From positions 1-5,300 of the forward strand of contig CACZPC010000148.1 in the NCBI GenBank assembly GCA_902782985.1: a stretch of DNA of 5,300 bases, read 5' to 3'. A model generated the notes under the pieces. It made no database searches, had not been told where the DNA came from, and saw only the letters and a program-made list of their open reading frames with translations. This DNA comes from Oscillospiraceae bacterium (GTDB taxonomy: Bacteria; Bacillota; Clostridia; Saccharofermentanales; Saccharofermentanaceae). The stretch's first letter is position 1; each line of letters begins with the position of its first letter. The position numbers and the translations under genes are program-made. Below are positions 1 to 5,023 of the stretch, in pieces.

Positions 1-224
1 AACTGCTTCAGGTCTTTGATACGACAGTTGATGCAGATGAATTCGTGGCTCAGATGGATGGATATATAAGGAATGCTTCCGGTATCCGTATAAACGACTA
101 TGCGGCTGTTGAAAACATCATAAGAGAGGAGATACAGGCATATTTCGCAGATCAAAAGACGATCGAGGAGGTAATGGACATCATCCAGAACAGAGTCGAT
201 ACATATGTGGACGAAAGAGGATAG
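1..224 (+). CDS. C-terminal end of a probable ABC transporter extracellular solute-binding protein (5' partial)
   Basis: The open frame enters from the left edge (first complete codon at base 3) and stops at TAG 222-224, giving 73 residues. The end reads roughly AYFADQKTIEEVMDIIQNR followed by VDTYVDERG. This resembles the conserved tail of family-1 (MalE/UgpB-like) solute-binding lipoproteins in clostridia, where a small loading helix (Y/F-F-x-G/D-x-K-T/S-xEE-xxxxIQ-x-R) precedes a short Y-x-x-E terminus. Such proteins sit outside the membrane and pass sugars or oligosaccharides to an ABC permease. The signal peptide, lipobox and ligand-binding lobes lie outside the window, so the substrate cannot be named. 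The assignment rests on tail similarity recalled from the family; another helical C-terminus is possible. No strong terminator directly follows the stop. Confidence 0.65.
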   Translation, partial: LLQVFDTTVDADEFVAQMDGYIRNASGIRINDYAAVENIIREEIQAYFADQKTIEEVMDIIQNRVDTYVDERG

Positions 225-440
225 TTTTATTGAACTATAATCAACTTGTTTTGATCTATCTTTTTATTTATTGCGAAATGCTCTGATAATATGTCGTATA
301 TTTCACGAGTATGACACAAAGATTGCCGAAAAAGCACTGAAATAACAGCGTTTGTGGCTTTGTACATAATTCATTTAAAACTGCTCGTTTCCGTTAATAT
401 TTTGTTTACAAAACTTCGAAACGGCGTCACAATCCATCGG

Positions 441-446
441 TATACT
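441..446 (+). promoter_or_regulatory. Possible -10 element (TATACT) of a short transcript
   Basis: TATACT matches five of six positions of the sigma-A -10 consensus TATAAT. No good -35 lies 16-18 bp upstream, the nearest TTTACA (405-410) is 30 bp away, and there is no TG for an extended -10. If used, transcription would start near 453 and end at the terminator at 514-544. Support is weak and relies on the hexamer alone. Confidence 0.25.
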
Positions 447-480
447 AAAACCATAAAGAACAGAGAGTTCCTTACAGAAG

Positions 481-513
481 TTGAGTTTGAATTGAGTTTG
501 TATTGAGTTTGTC
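481..513 (+). repeat. Three tandem 11-bp repeats (TTGAGTTTG plus two variable bases)
   Basis: TTGAGTTTG occurs at 481-489, 492-500 and 503-511. The 9-bp core is identical in all three copies and the two-base spacers differ (AA, TA, TC). The period of 11 bp is close to one turn of the helix. The third copy ends three bases before the terminator stem. The array could be a reiterated RNA motif, a protein-binding site array, or a slippage product. Confidence 0.8.
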
Positions 514-544
514 AAAGGTTCCGATATAGATCGGAACCTTTTTT
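514..544 (+). terminator. Strong rho-independent terminator
   Basis: AAAGGTTCCGAT (514-525) pairs perfectly with ATCGGAACCTTT (530-541) around a four-base loop ATAG, giving a 12-bp stem with a T tract through 544. The T run lies on the plus-strand side. Read on the minus strand, the stem is followed only by TTT then GAC, so minus-strand use, for the end of the convergent tetR gene at 577, would be weaker. It ends either the transporter transcript or the short candidate RNA. Confidence 0.85.
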
Positions 545-576
545 ATTGCGTTAAACGATATATAGATGCAGGTCTA

Positions 577-1137
577 TCAGTTGCTGCCGGCAGCTCTCCT
601 GATCACTTCTTCGGGTATGCCCTTATAAAGCTCGCACAGCCTTTCGAACTGCTTGATTATATCGGTAGTCATGCCCTTCCTGATCCAGTCTACGGCCTGA
701 CCGAATGCCAGGCATGTATGGTAGTGGATAAGAAGTGCTTTATCCGATGCCGGAATATCTATGTCGCGGCACAGCATTTCGAAATATTCGGTTATTACGT
801 GCTCGCTTATCTGCATGAAATACTGATTGAATATATCCCTGTTGCTGGAATTATAAAGATGCATTACGGCCTTCTTATGCTGCAATGTGAATTCCAGAGC
901 GGTAAGTATGGCCGATTCGATACTGTCAAAGGTGTGATGGATCGATATGATGCTCTCTGTCTCCTCGACTATTATGCTCTCGATGAGCGATGGAAGATCG
1001 GCATAGTGGTAATAAAACGTATTCCTGTTGACACCGCTTTCACTGACGATATCCTTGACCGTGATCTGAGACAACGGCCTTTCTTCAAGAAGCTTCAGGA
1101 ATGTGTCCTTTATGATCATCTCTTTTGCAGTACTCAT
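577..1137 (-). CDS. TetR/AcrR-family transcriptional regulator
   Basis: The protein is 186 residues from ATG 1137, a usual TetR length. Residues 1-48 form the DNA-binding domain. After a first helix (KEMIIKDTFLKLLEE) comes the helix-turn-helix ITVKDIVSESGVNRNTFYYH at about 25-44, with the hallmark V-N-R-x-T-F-Y-Y-H-Y recognition helix, then a DLPSLIES connector. The remaining residues are helical and should form the ligand-binding and dimer domain; the WIRKGM segment near residue 150 is typical of DhaS-like TetR proteins of Firmicutes. The longer frame begins at TTG 1155, but that codon overlaps the promoter, so ATG 1137 is preferred. No Shine-Dalgarno site precedes it and the mRNA may be leaderless. 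It follows yhgE on the same strand, 80 bp downstream and beyond a terminator. B. subtilis pairs the TetR-type YhgD with YhgE, so control of yhgE is the likely role. The ligand is unknown. Confidence 0.93.
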   Translation of the reverse strand: MSTAKEMIIKDTFLKLLEERPLSQITVKDIVSESGVNRNTFYYHYADLPSLIESIIVEETESIISIHHTFDSIESAILTALEFTLQHKKAVMHLYNSSNRDIFNQYFMQISEHVITEYFEMLCRDIDIPASDKALLIHYHTCLAFGQAVDWIRKGMTTDIIKQFERLCELYKGIPEEVIRRAAGSN

Positions 1138-1143
1138 AATATA

Positions 1144-1154
1144 ATTGTAGCACA
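1144..1154 (-). promoter_or_regulatory. Extended -10 promoter of the tetR gene
   Basis: Read on the minus strand, TGTGCTACAAT spans 1154 to 1144. It contains TGC followed by TACAAT, an extended -10 (TG-n-TATAAT) with one mismatch in the hexamer. The stretch 17 bp further upstream (TCCGTG) is no -35, as expected for an extended -10 promoter. The predicted start, about 1137-1138, falls on or next to the tetR ATG. The element sits just beyond the stem of the yhgE terminator. Confidence 0.55.
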
Positions 1155-1189
1155 AAGAAAGGACTGCACGGATGAGCCGTACAGTCCTT
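1154..1189 (-). terminator. Intrinsic terminator of yhgE, between yhgE and tetR
   Basis: In minus-strand RNA, AAGGACUGUACGG pairs with CCGUGCAGUCCUU across a five-base loop to make a 13-bp stem, counting one U-G wobble, followed by the U-rich run UCUUU. In plus-strand RNA that wobble becomes a C-A mismatch (1167/1181) and there is no T run, so the hairpin is oriented for minus-strand transcripts. It begins 29 bp after the yhgE stop codon and should end the yhgE message before tetR. Confidence 0.8.
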
Positions 1190-1217
1190 GATAAGGGGAT
1201 CGGAAAAATGTCTTATA

Positions 1218-3842
1218 TCAGGCGAATCCTCTCTCTTCCATAAAGGTGTAAAGGTTCTTGATCCCTTTTTGCTCTTCTTTGCTCCTTATCATGAAGAGGA
1301 TGATCGTAAGAAGAGATGATATGCCGAGGATCCAGAGCAGCACAGCTATGCACTTTCCGCATTCCTCGCCTCCGCCGATGGTGCTCCTGAAAGCCGTGAC
1401 CGTATAAGTGAAGGGCATGAATCTGTTCAGTGCCTGAGCAAGAGGACCTGAGATCTCAAGCGGGTAAGTACCGGCAGAGCCTGCAAGCTGCAATACCATG
1501 AATACGAGCATTATGAAGCTTCCTACCTTGCCGAGAAGGACATTGAAGAAATACATGAGTGACATGAAAGCCATTGATGCCAGACAGGCAACTAAGATAG
1601 TACCTGCGAACCTTGCCGGGTCGAATCCCAGTCTGATATGAAGGATCAGGACAAGGATGATCGCCTGGATGATTGCCATGGGATAAAGGACACTTGCTTT
1701 GCTGAGCCACCATGAGAAACCGCTTGTAAGCTTATCGTGCTTTGTAAGAGGATACATGATACAGAAAGCAAGTGATGCTACCCAGAGTCCGACGGACATC
1801 ATGTATGCTGCCATGGCATGACCGTTGTCGGCAACTTTGGTGATCCTGGTCTCGTTAAGCTCGACCGGATCTGCCATCATCTCGGCATTGTTTTCATTCA
1901 TGGATGTCGATGTGATCTCGTCTGCTCCTGTCATCAGTCCGTTCTGAAGTTCGGATGTACCTTCTGACAGGGCGGGCAGTGAATCTGCAAGTTCGGTCGT
2001 ACCGTCAGCAAGTCTGCGGGTACCGTCAACAAGATCGCCTGCTCCGTTATTAAGTGCGGCTGCACCGTTTGTGAGTGAATCAGAACCGTTTGCCAGTGTG
2101 CTGTTGTTGCTTGTAAGAGCGTCTGCTCCGTTCATAAGTGTTGTCGTACCGCTTTGTATCTGTAATACGCCGTTGCTGAGAGATGAGGTGCCGTCGGCAA
2201 GAGCCTGTGCACCCTGATCTGCCTGCGCGATACCGTCTGCAAGGGAGGAGGTGCCGTCAGATAATGTCTGTGCTCCGTCTGCAAGCTGCGATGCACCGGA
2301 AGCTACTGATGCGGCGCCTGTCGAAAGCTCGTTCGCGCCCTGCGAGAGTGTAGATGCTCCGTTAGCTGCAGAAGCTATACCGTCTGCAAGTGCAGGGGCA
2401 GAAGCATTAAGTGCAGATGCTCCCTGTGCAACCTGAGATGCACCTTCGTTAAGAGCATCGCTGTTCGAATCAAGCTGCTGTAATCCGCTTGTCAGTCTTT
2501 CTGCTCCGGAAGCCAGCGCGGGAACTCCGGAATTCAGTGCGGATATGCCGTCATTGAGCTGACCGTAACCCGTTACGAGTTCGCTTGTATATTGAGCGAG
2601 CTGTACCCAGTACGGATCGCCTGTTGCAGCCATAGACTGAGCATATTCGTTTATCTGAACGATGCTCGTGTTGATGTTTTGGGAACCGGCGGCGATATCG
2701 GAAGTCGCAGTGCTCAGATCATTAAGACCTGAGGATAACTGAGCGGCACCGGTATATGCGGAATCAACTCCGGCCGTATAGGTCGTAATACCGCTCTGAA
2801 GAGCCGAAGCTCCGTTATCAAGTGCGCTGATACCGTCTGTGAGAGCAGGTACATTCGAATTTATCGTATCAAGTCCCGAGCTCAGGTTCGATGCACCTGA
2901 AGCAAGAGCTGAAGCTCCCTGCGAGAGTGAAGCGGTACCCTGAGCAAGTGATCCTGCTCCTGCGGATAATGACTGTGATCCGCTTACGAGTGTCTGAGCA
3001 CCGTTATAGAGTTCCCCGGTTCCGTCTGCAAGAGCGACGGCGCCGTTATTAAGTTCGGATGCGCCGCTGTTTAATGAGGCAACTGCCGAATTAAGACGTC
3101 TTATACCGCCGCTTACCGTATCGGCACCGTCCAGGTATCTGTGGATACCGTCATTCAGATCGCTGGCTCCGTTGTAAAGTGTATTTGTTCCGTTTTGGAG
3201 CTGTACAGCACCGGAATTTAATGCCAGTGCTCCGTCGTTTATATCGCTTGCACCGTCAGTCAGTCTCTCTTCTCCGTCCAGGAGCTGACCGGCACCGTCG
3301 GCTGCGTCATACATTCCGTCCGAGATGTTTCCGAACTGTTCGAACATCTCTTCGGCATATGTCTCCGAGACCTTCTGCTGAAGGCTCATCTCTATCTTTG
3401 TCATTGCCGATTCCGACAGCTTCATTGCTACGTAGTTGGTAGCGGGATTTGTCTCGTAAAGAAGCTGCATCTTCTCGGGATCGTCTGCAGTTACGGTGGA
3501 AGCTCTGTATGAGAAATCCTCGGGGATAGTAACGACCATATAATATGTGCCGTCACGAAGTCCTGCCTCGGCCTCATCCTTTCCTACGAACCTGAAGTCG
3601 AGTGATCCGTCTTCTTTAAGGTTCTCTACGAGTTCGTTGCCGATATCGAGTTCTTTACCGTTATAGACCGCTCCGTCGTCCAGATTGACTATTGCTACGG
3701 GAAGCTTATCGAGTTCGCCGTACGGATCCCACATCGATGCCAGGAAGAATCCGGCATAGATCGACGGGATCAGTATGATCGCCGCGATGACCGCGATGAG
3801 TATCGGGTTATGAAGCAGTCTTTTCCATTCCTCTCTTACCAT
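1218..3842 (-). CDS. yhgE: YhgE/Pip family membrane protein with a long heptad-repeat ectodomain
   Basis: The protein has 874 residues from ATG 3842. A short basic cytoplasmic start (MVREEWKRLLHNP) leads into one membrane segment (about 12-37). Next come the conserved YhgE/Pip N-terminal ectodomain (about 45-170, with PVAIVNLDDGA and VVTIPEDFS) and some 460 residues of x-x-x-L-x-x-G heptads (about 176-635). Five C-terminal membrane segments follow (about 677-699, 713-735, 747-769, 774-790, 831-852). The AGSAGTYPLEI and NRFMPFTYTVTAFR motifs are typical of the family's C-terminal domain. The six-segment plan resembles ABC-2 permeases. Lactococcal Pip is a phage receptor and the family is related to YueB/EsaA of type VII secretion, but the normal function is poorly known. 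SD AAGGGG lies 8 bp before ATG 3842; the in-frame GTG 3851 overlaps that SD and is less likely. A neighbouring TetR gene is a common partner. Confidence 0.95.
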   Translation of the reverse strand: MVREEWKRLLHNPILIAVIAAIILIPSIYAGFFLASMWDPYGELDKLPVAIVNLDDGAVYNGKELDIGNELVENLKEDGSLDFRFVGKDEAEAGLRDGTYYMVVTIPEDFSYRASTVTADDPEKMQLLYETNPATNYVAMKLSESAMTKIEMSLQQKVSETYAEEMFEQFGNISDGMYDAADGAGQLLDGEERLTDGASDINDGALALNSGAVQLQNGTNTLYNGASDLNDGIHRYLDGADTVSGGIRRLNSAVASLNSGASELNNGAVALADGTGELYNGAQTLVSGSQSLSAGAGSLAQGTASLSQGASALASGASNLSSGLDTINSNVPALTDGISALDNGASALQSGITTYTAGVDSAYTGAAQLSSGLNDLSTATSDIAAGSQNINTSIVQINEYAQSMAATGDPYWVQLAQYTSELVTGYGQLNDGISALNSGVPALASGAERLTSGLQQLDSNSDALNEGASQVAQGASALNASAPALADGIASAANGASTLSQGANELSTGAASVASGASQLADGAQTLSDGTSSLADGIAQADQGAQALADGTSSLSNGVLQIQSGTTTLMNGADALTSNNSTLANGSDSLTNGAAALNNGAGDLVDGTRRLADGTTELADSLPALSEGTSELQNGLMTGADEITSTSMNENNAEMMADPVELNETRITKVADNGHAMAAYMMSVGLWVASLAFCIMYPLTKHDKLTSGFSWWLSKASVLYPMAIIQAIILVLILHIRLGFDPARFAGTILVACLASMAFMSLMYFFNVLLGKVGSFIMLVFMVLQLAGSAGTYPLEISGPLAQALNRFMPFTYTVTAFRSTIGGGEECGKCIAVLLWILGISSLLTIILFMIRSKEEQKGIKNLYTFMEERGFA
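1938..3317 (-). repeat. yhgE: Coding tandem heptads (21-bp period) within yhgE
   Basis: About 65 consecutive 7-residue units fit x-x-x-L-x-x-G, usually (D/N/S/A)-G-(A/T/S)-x-x-L, for example GASALASGASNLSSG. At DNA level this gives a degenerate 21-bp period, with no long identical copies visible. The run is interrupted once, at about 2565-2675 (residues near 390-426), by a non-heptad stretch containing NEYAQSMAATGDPYWVQLAQ. The pattern corresponds to the known x-x-x-Leu-x-x-Gly heptad of YhgE/Pip proteins (TIGR03057 type). It should form a long helical, coiled-coil-like rod outside the membrane. Confidence 0.9.
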
Positions 3843-3850
3843 TTTTTTCA

Positions 3851-3856
3851 CCCCTT
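3851..3856 (-). promoter_or_regulatory. Ribosome binding site deciding the yhgE start
   Basis: AAGGGG on the minus strand (3856 to 3851) is complementary to the 16S rRNA tail and lies 8 bp before ATG 3842. The in-frame GTG at 3851-3849 begins on the last G of this site and could not use it, so the ATG is taken as the start. Confidence 0.75.
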
Positions 3857-3874
3857 TGAATTATGATCGACCTC

Positions 3875-3897
3875 ATGCTATTCCTTTCGAAATGCAT
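3875..3897. promoter_or_regulatory. Imperfect 23-bp palindrome, candidate TetR operator of yhgE
   Basis: The arms ATGC (3875-3878) and GCAT (3894-3897) match, as do the inner TTC (3881-3883) and GAA (3889-3891), around a centre at 3886; seven of eleven base pairs are symmetric. Size and position, 33 bp upstream of the yhgE start and overlapping its probable transcription start, suit a TetR-family operator. No matching copy is visible at the tetR promoter, so autoregulation by the same site is not supported. Chance occurrence remains possible. Confidence 0.3.
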
Positions 3898-3899
3898 CA

Positions 3900-3929
3900 A
3901 CAATAGACAGAAAACGCCCCGTGTCTGAA
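3900..3929 (-). promoter_or_regulatory. Possible yhgE promoter
   Basis: On the minus strand TTCAGA (3929 to 3924) and TATTGT (3905 to 3900) are separated by 18 bp and each match four of six consensus bases. A start near 3893 would give a leader of about 50 nt. A second candidate -10 (CATAAT, 3865 to 3860) has no -35 and would place the start too close to the ribosome site. Weak support. Confidence 0.3.
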
Positions 3930-3933
3930 ACTG

Positions 3934-3942
3934 TGCTACAAT
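3934..3942 (+). promoter_or_regulatory. Extended -10 promoter of prmA
   Basis: TGC followed by TACAAT (3937-3942) is an extended -10, with no recognisable -35 at 16-18 bp. Transcription would start near 3949, leaving a leader of about 26 nt that contains the prmA ribosome site. The 11-mer TGTGCTACAAT (3932-3942) is identical to the tetR promoter core. Confidence 0.55.
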
Positions 3943-3961
3943 AGCAAAAGAATCAATCACC

Positions 3962-3966
3962 AGGAG
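3962..3966 (+). promoter_or_regulatory. Ribosome binding site deciding the prmA start
   Basis: AGGAG lies 8 bp before ATG 3975 but only 2 bp before ATG 3969. The normal spacing selects ATG 3975, which also gives the MQWIEI start expected of PrmA (MKWxEI in bacilli). Confidence 0.75.
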
Positions 3967-3974
3967 ATATGAAT

Positions 3975-5000
3975 ATGCAGTGGATCGAGATTACGATAAC
4001 AACGACGGAAGATGCTTCCGATGCAATATGCGAAATGCTCTCGCAGATAGGAGCTGACGGTATCGCGGTAAGTGATCCCTATGAGATCGCCAGGATAATA
4101 GAAGATCCGGATTCGCTTGCATATGCAGATGAAGGATATATCGAATCGCTCGGCAGTGATGTGACCGTTAAGGCATATTTCGCCGAGTTTGACGACGGAG
4201 TAAGACTCGGTCCCAAGAATGAGGAATATGTAGATCCCAACGGTGTCGGTATGATATACGGCAATATTGCCGATAAGACGATGCCTGCAAAAGAGGCACT
4301 TAAGCTGATCGAAGATAAGCTTGATGAGATCGGACAGTTCCTTCCGGTAGGCAAGGGACTTACAGGGAGCAGATATGTTCAGGACAAGGACTGGGAGAAT
4401 GAGTGGAAGAAGGACTATACCTCTTTCGAGATCTCCGACCGTGTCCTCATCTGTCCGTCGTGGGAGGAAGCTCACGCTAAGGAGGGACAGATCGTCGTTA
4501 AGCTCGACCCCGGATCCGCATTCGGTACGGGCACACATGAGACTACTTCCATGTGTGCGGAGATACTTGACGGACTTGTAAAGCCCGAAGATAAGATCCT
4601 CGACCTCGGTACGGGATCCGGTATCCTTGCCATCATCTGCGATAAGCTCGGAGCAGGGCATGTCGAGGCAGTCGATATCGACCGTCTGGCCGTGGATGTT
4701 GCCGTGGATAACTGCAGGAATAACGACTGCTCGGACATCGATTGTTATACCGGTGAGCTTAAGGATGCCAAGGCGTCTGACTATTCTCTTATTGTTGCCA
4801 ATATAATCGCCGATATCATCGCGGCTATCGCTCCCGATGTGCCTTCAAGACTTGCTCCCGGCGGCAGATTCGTGTGCTCCGGGATCATCAATACCAAGAA
4901 GGATAAGGTGGAGAAGGCCCTTGCCGAAGCAGGATTTACCATCGTCGAAAAGCACGAGAAGAATGACTGGATGGCGTATGTCTGCACCTTGACAGATTAA
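3975..5000 (+). CDS. prmA: Ribosomal protein L11 methyltransferase PrmA
   Basis: PrmA uses S-adenosylmethionine to trimethylate ribosomal protein L11 in the cytoplasm. The 341-residue product begins MQWIEITITTTEDA, matching the family's N-terminal substrate-binding domain. The conserved linker region DWENEWKKDYTSFEISDR (about 139-156) is followed by the Rossmann methyltransferase domain. Key motifs are DPGSAFGTGTHETT (178-191), SAM motif I DLGTGSG (210-216), the acidic strand end AVDIDRLAVDVAVDN (about 232-246) and the VANII segment (274-278) that replaces the usual NPPY. The C-terminus GFTIVEKHEKNDWMAYVC is also typical. At 341 residues it is longer than E. coli (293) or B. subtilis (311) PrmA; the surplus lies in the N-terminal domain, about residues 43-100. 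It has its own promoter. No terminator follows its stop; the next one downstream is that of the T-box leader. Confidence 0.97.
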   Translation: MQWIEITITTTEDASDAICEMLSQIGADGIAVSDPYEIARIIEDPDSLAYADEGYIESLGSDVTVKAYFAEFDDGVRLGPKNEEYVDPNGVGMIYGNIADKTMPAKEALKLIEDKLDEIGQFLPVGKGLTGSRYVQDKDWENEWKKDYTSFEISDRVLICPSWEEAHAKEGQIVVKLDPGSAFGTGTHETTSMCAEILDGLVKPEDKILDLGTGSGILAIICDKLGAGHVEAVDIDRLAVDVAVDNCRNNDCSDIDCYTGELKDAKASDYSLIVANIIADIIAAIAPDVPSRLAPGGRFVCSGIINTKKDKVEKALAEAGFTIVEKHEKNDWMAYVCTLTD

Positions 5001-5017
5001 GGAACGACAATTAGAAT
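4989..5017 (+). promoter_or_regulatory. Near-consensus promoter of the T-box transcript
   Basis: TTGACA (4989-4994, perfect -35) and TAGAAT (5012-5017, one mismatch to TATAAT) are separated by exactly 17 bp. The -35 lies within the last codons of prmA (Leu-Thr before Asp-stop). Transcription would start near 5024, just ahead of T-box Stem I. This is the best promoter in the window. Confidence 0.85.
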
Positions 5018-5023
5018 TATTAA

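Larger units (their letters stand above)
453..544 (+). ncRNA. Candidate small untranslated RNA with tandem repeats and an intrinsic terminator
   Basis: A transcript beginning about 7 bp after the TATACT hexamer would be near 92 nt. It would have a purine-rich 5' part (CAGAGAG at 461-467), three copies of UUGAGUUUG spaced 11 nt apart in an apparently unstructured stretch, and a strong terminator hairpin at once after the third copy. A short single-stranded region followed by a terminator is the usual shape of bacterial regulatory RNAs, and repeated seed motifs occur in some. No start codon with a ribosome site lies inside. The alternative is that this is just the 3' untranslated end of the upstream transporter transcript. 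No known family is recognised. Confidence 0.3.
225..576. other. Gene-free AT-rich intergenic region
   Basis: These 352 bases separate the solute-binding protein stop from the convergent tetR stop. I see no open frame with a ribosome site and no tRNA. The left part (225-400) is AT-rich. It has only two weak short hairpins: ATAGTT/AACTAT at 221-238 and ATCAA/TTGAT at 240-255, the second followed by a loose T-rich stretch. Neither is a convincing terminator. The right part holds a TATACT hexamer, three tandem 11-bp repeats and a strong terminator, each listed separately. Confidence 0.7.

Noticed and set aside
221..270. Two AT-rich hairpins just after the first stop codon as a terminator
   Set aside because: The stems are 5-6 bp and almost all A-T, the first includes the stop codon itself, and the following T-rich stretch is interrupted.
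481..513. LytTR-type direct repeat operator
   Set aside because: LytTR sites are usually two imperfect 9-bp repeats about 21 bp apart centre to centre. Here the period is 11 bp and the core sequence does not match.
1138..1155. TTG start giving a 192-residue TetR
   Set aside because: The extra codons overlap the extended -10 promoter, have no ribosome site, and add residues (CYNYI) not expected at a TetR N-terminus.
718..1191. Plus-strand open frame of 157 codons opposite tetR
   Set aside because: It is antisense to a clear TetR gene, has no ribosome site or recognisable domain, and its composition mirrors the codons of the real gene.
1938..3317. Dense short periodicity that could suggest a CRISPR array or satellite DNA
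   Set aside because: The 21-bp period is in frame and encodes L-x-x-G heptads. Copies are degenerate and there are no conserved repeats separated by unique spacers.
1218..3842. Type VII secretion locus (EsaA/YueB-like reading of the YhgE protein)
   Set aside because: No WXG100, EssC-type ATPase or other secretion gene is nearby, and the TetR neighbour fits the stand-alone YhgE/Pip family.
3843..3851. GTG start for yhgE, three residues longer
   Set aside because: The GTG shares a G with the AAGGGG ribosome site, leaving no spacing; ATG 3842 has 8 bp.
3957..4661. Minus-strand open frame of 234 codons opposite prmA
   Set aside because: It is antisense to prmA, which has complete methyltransferase motifs, a promoter and a ribosome site; the antisense product shows no domain.
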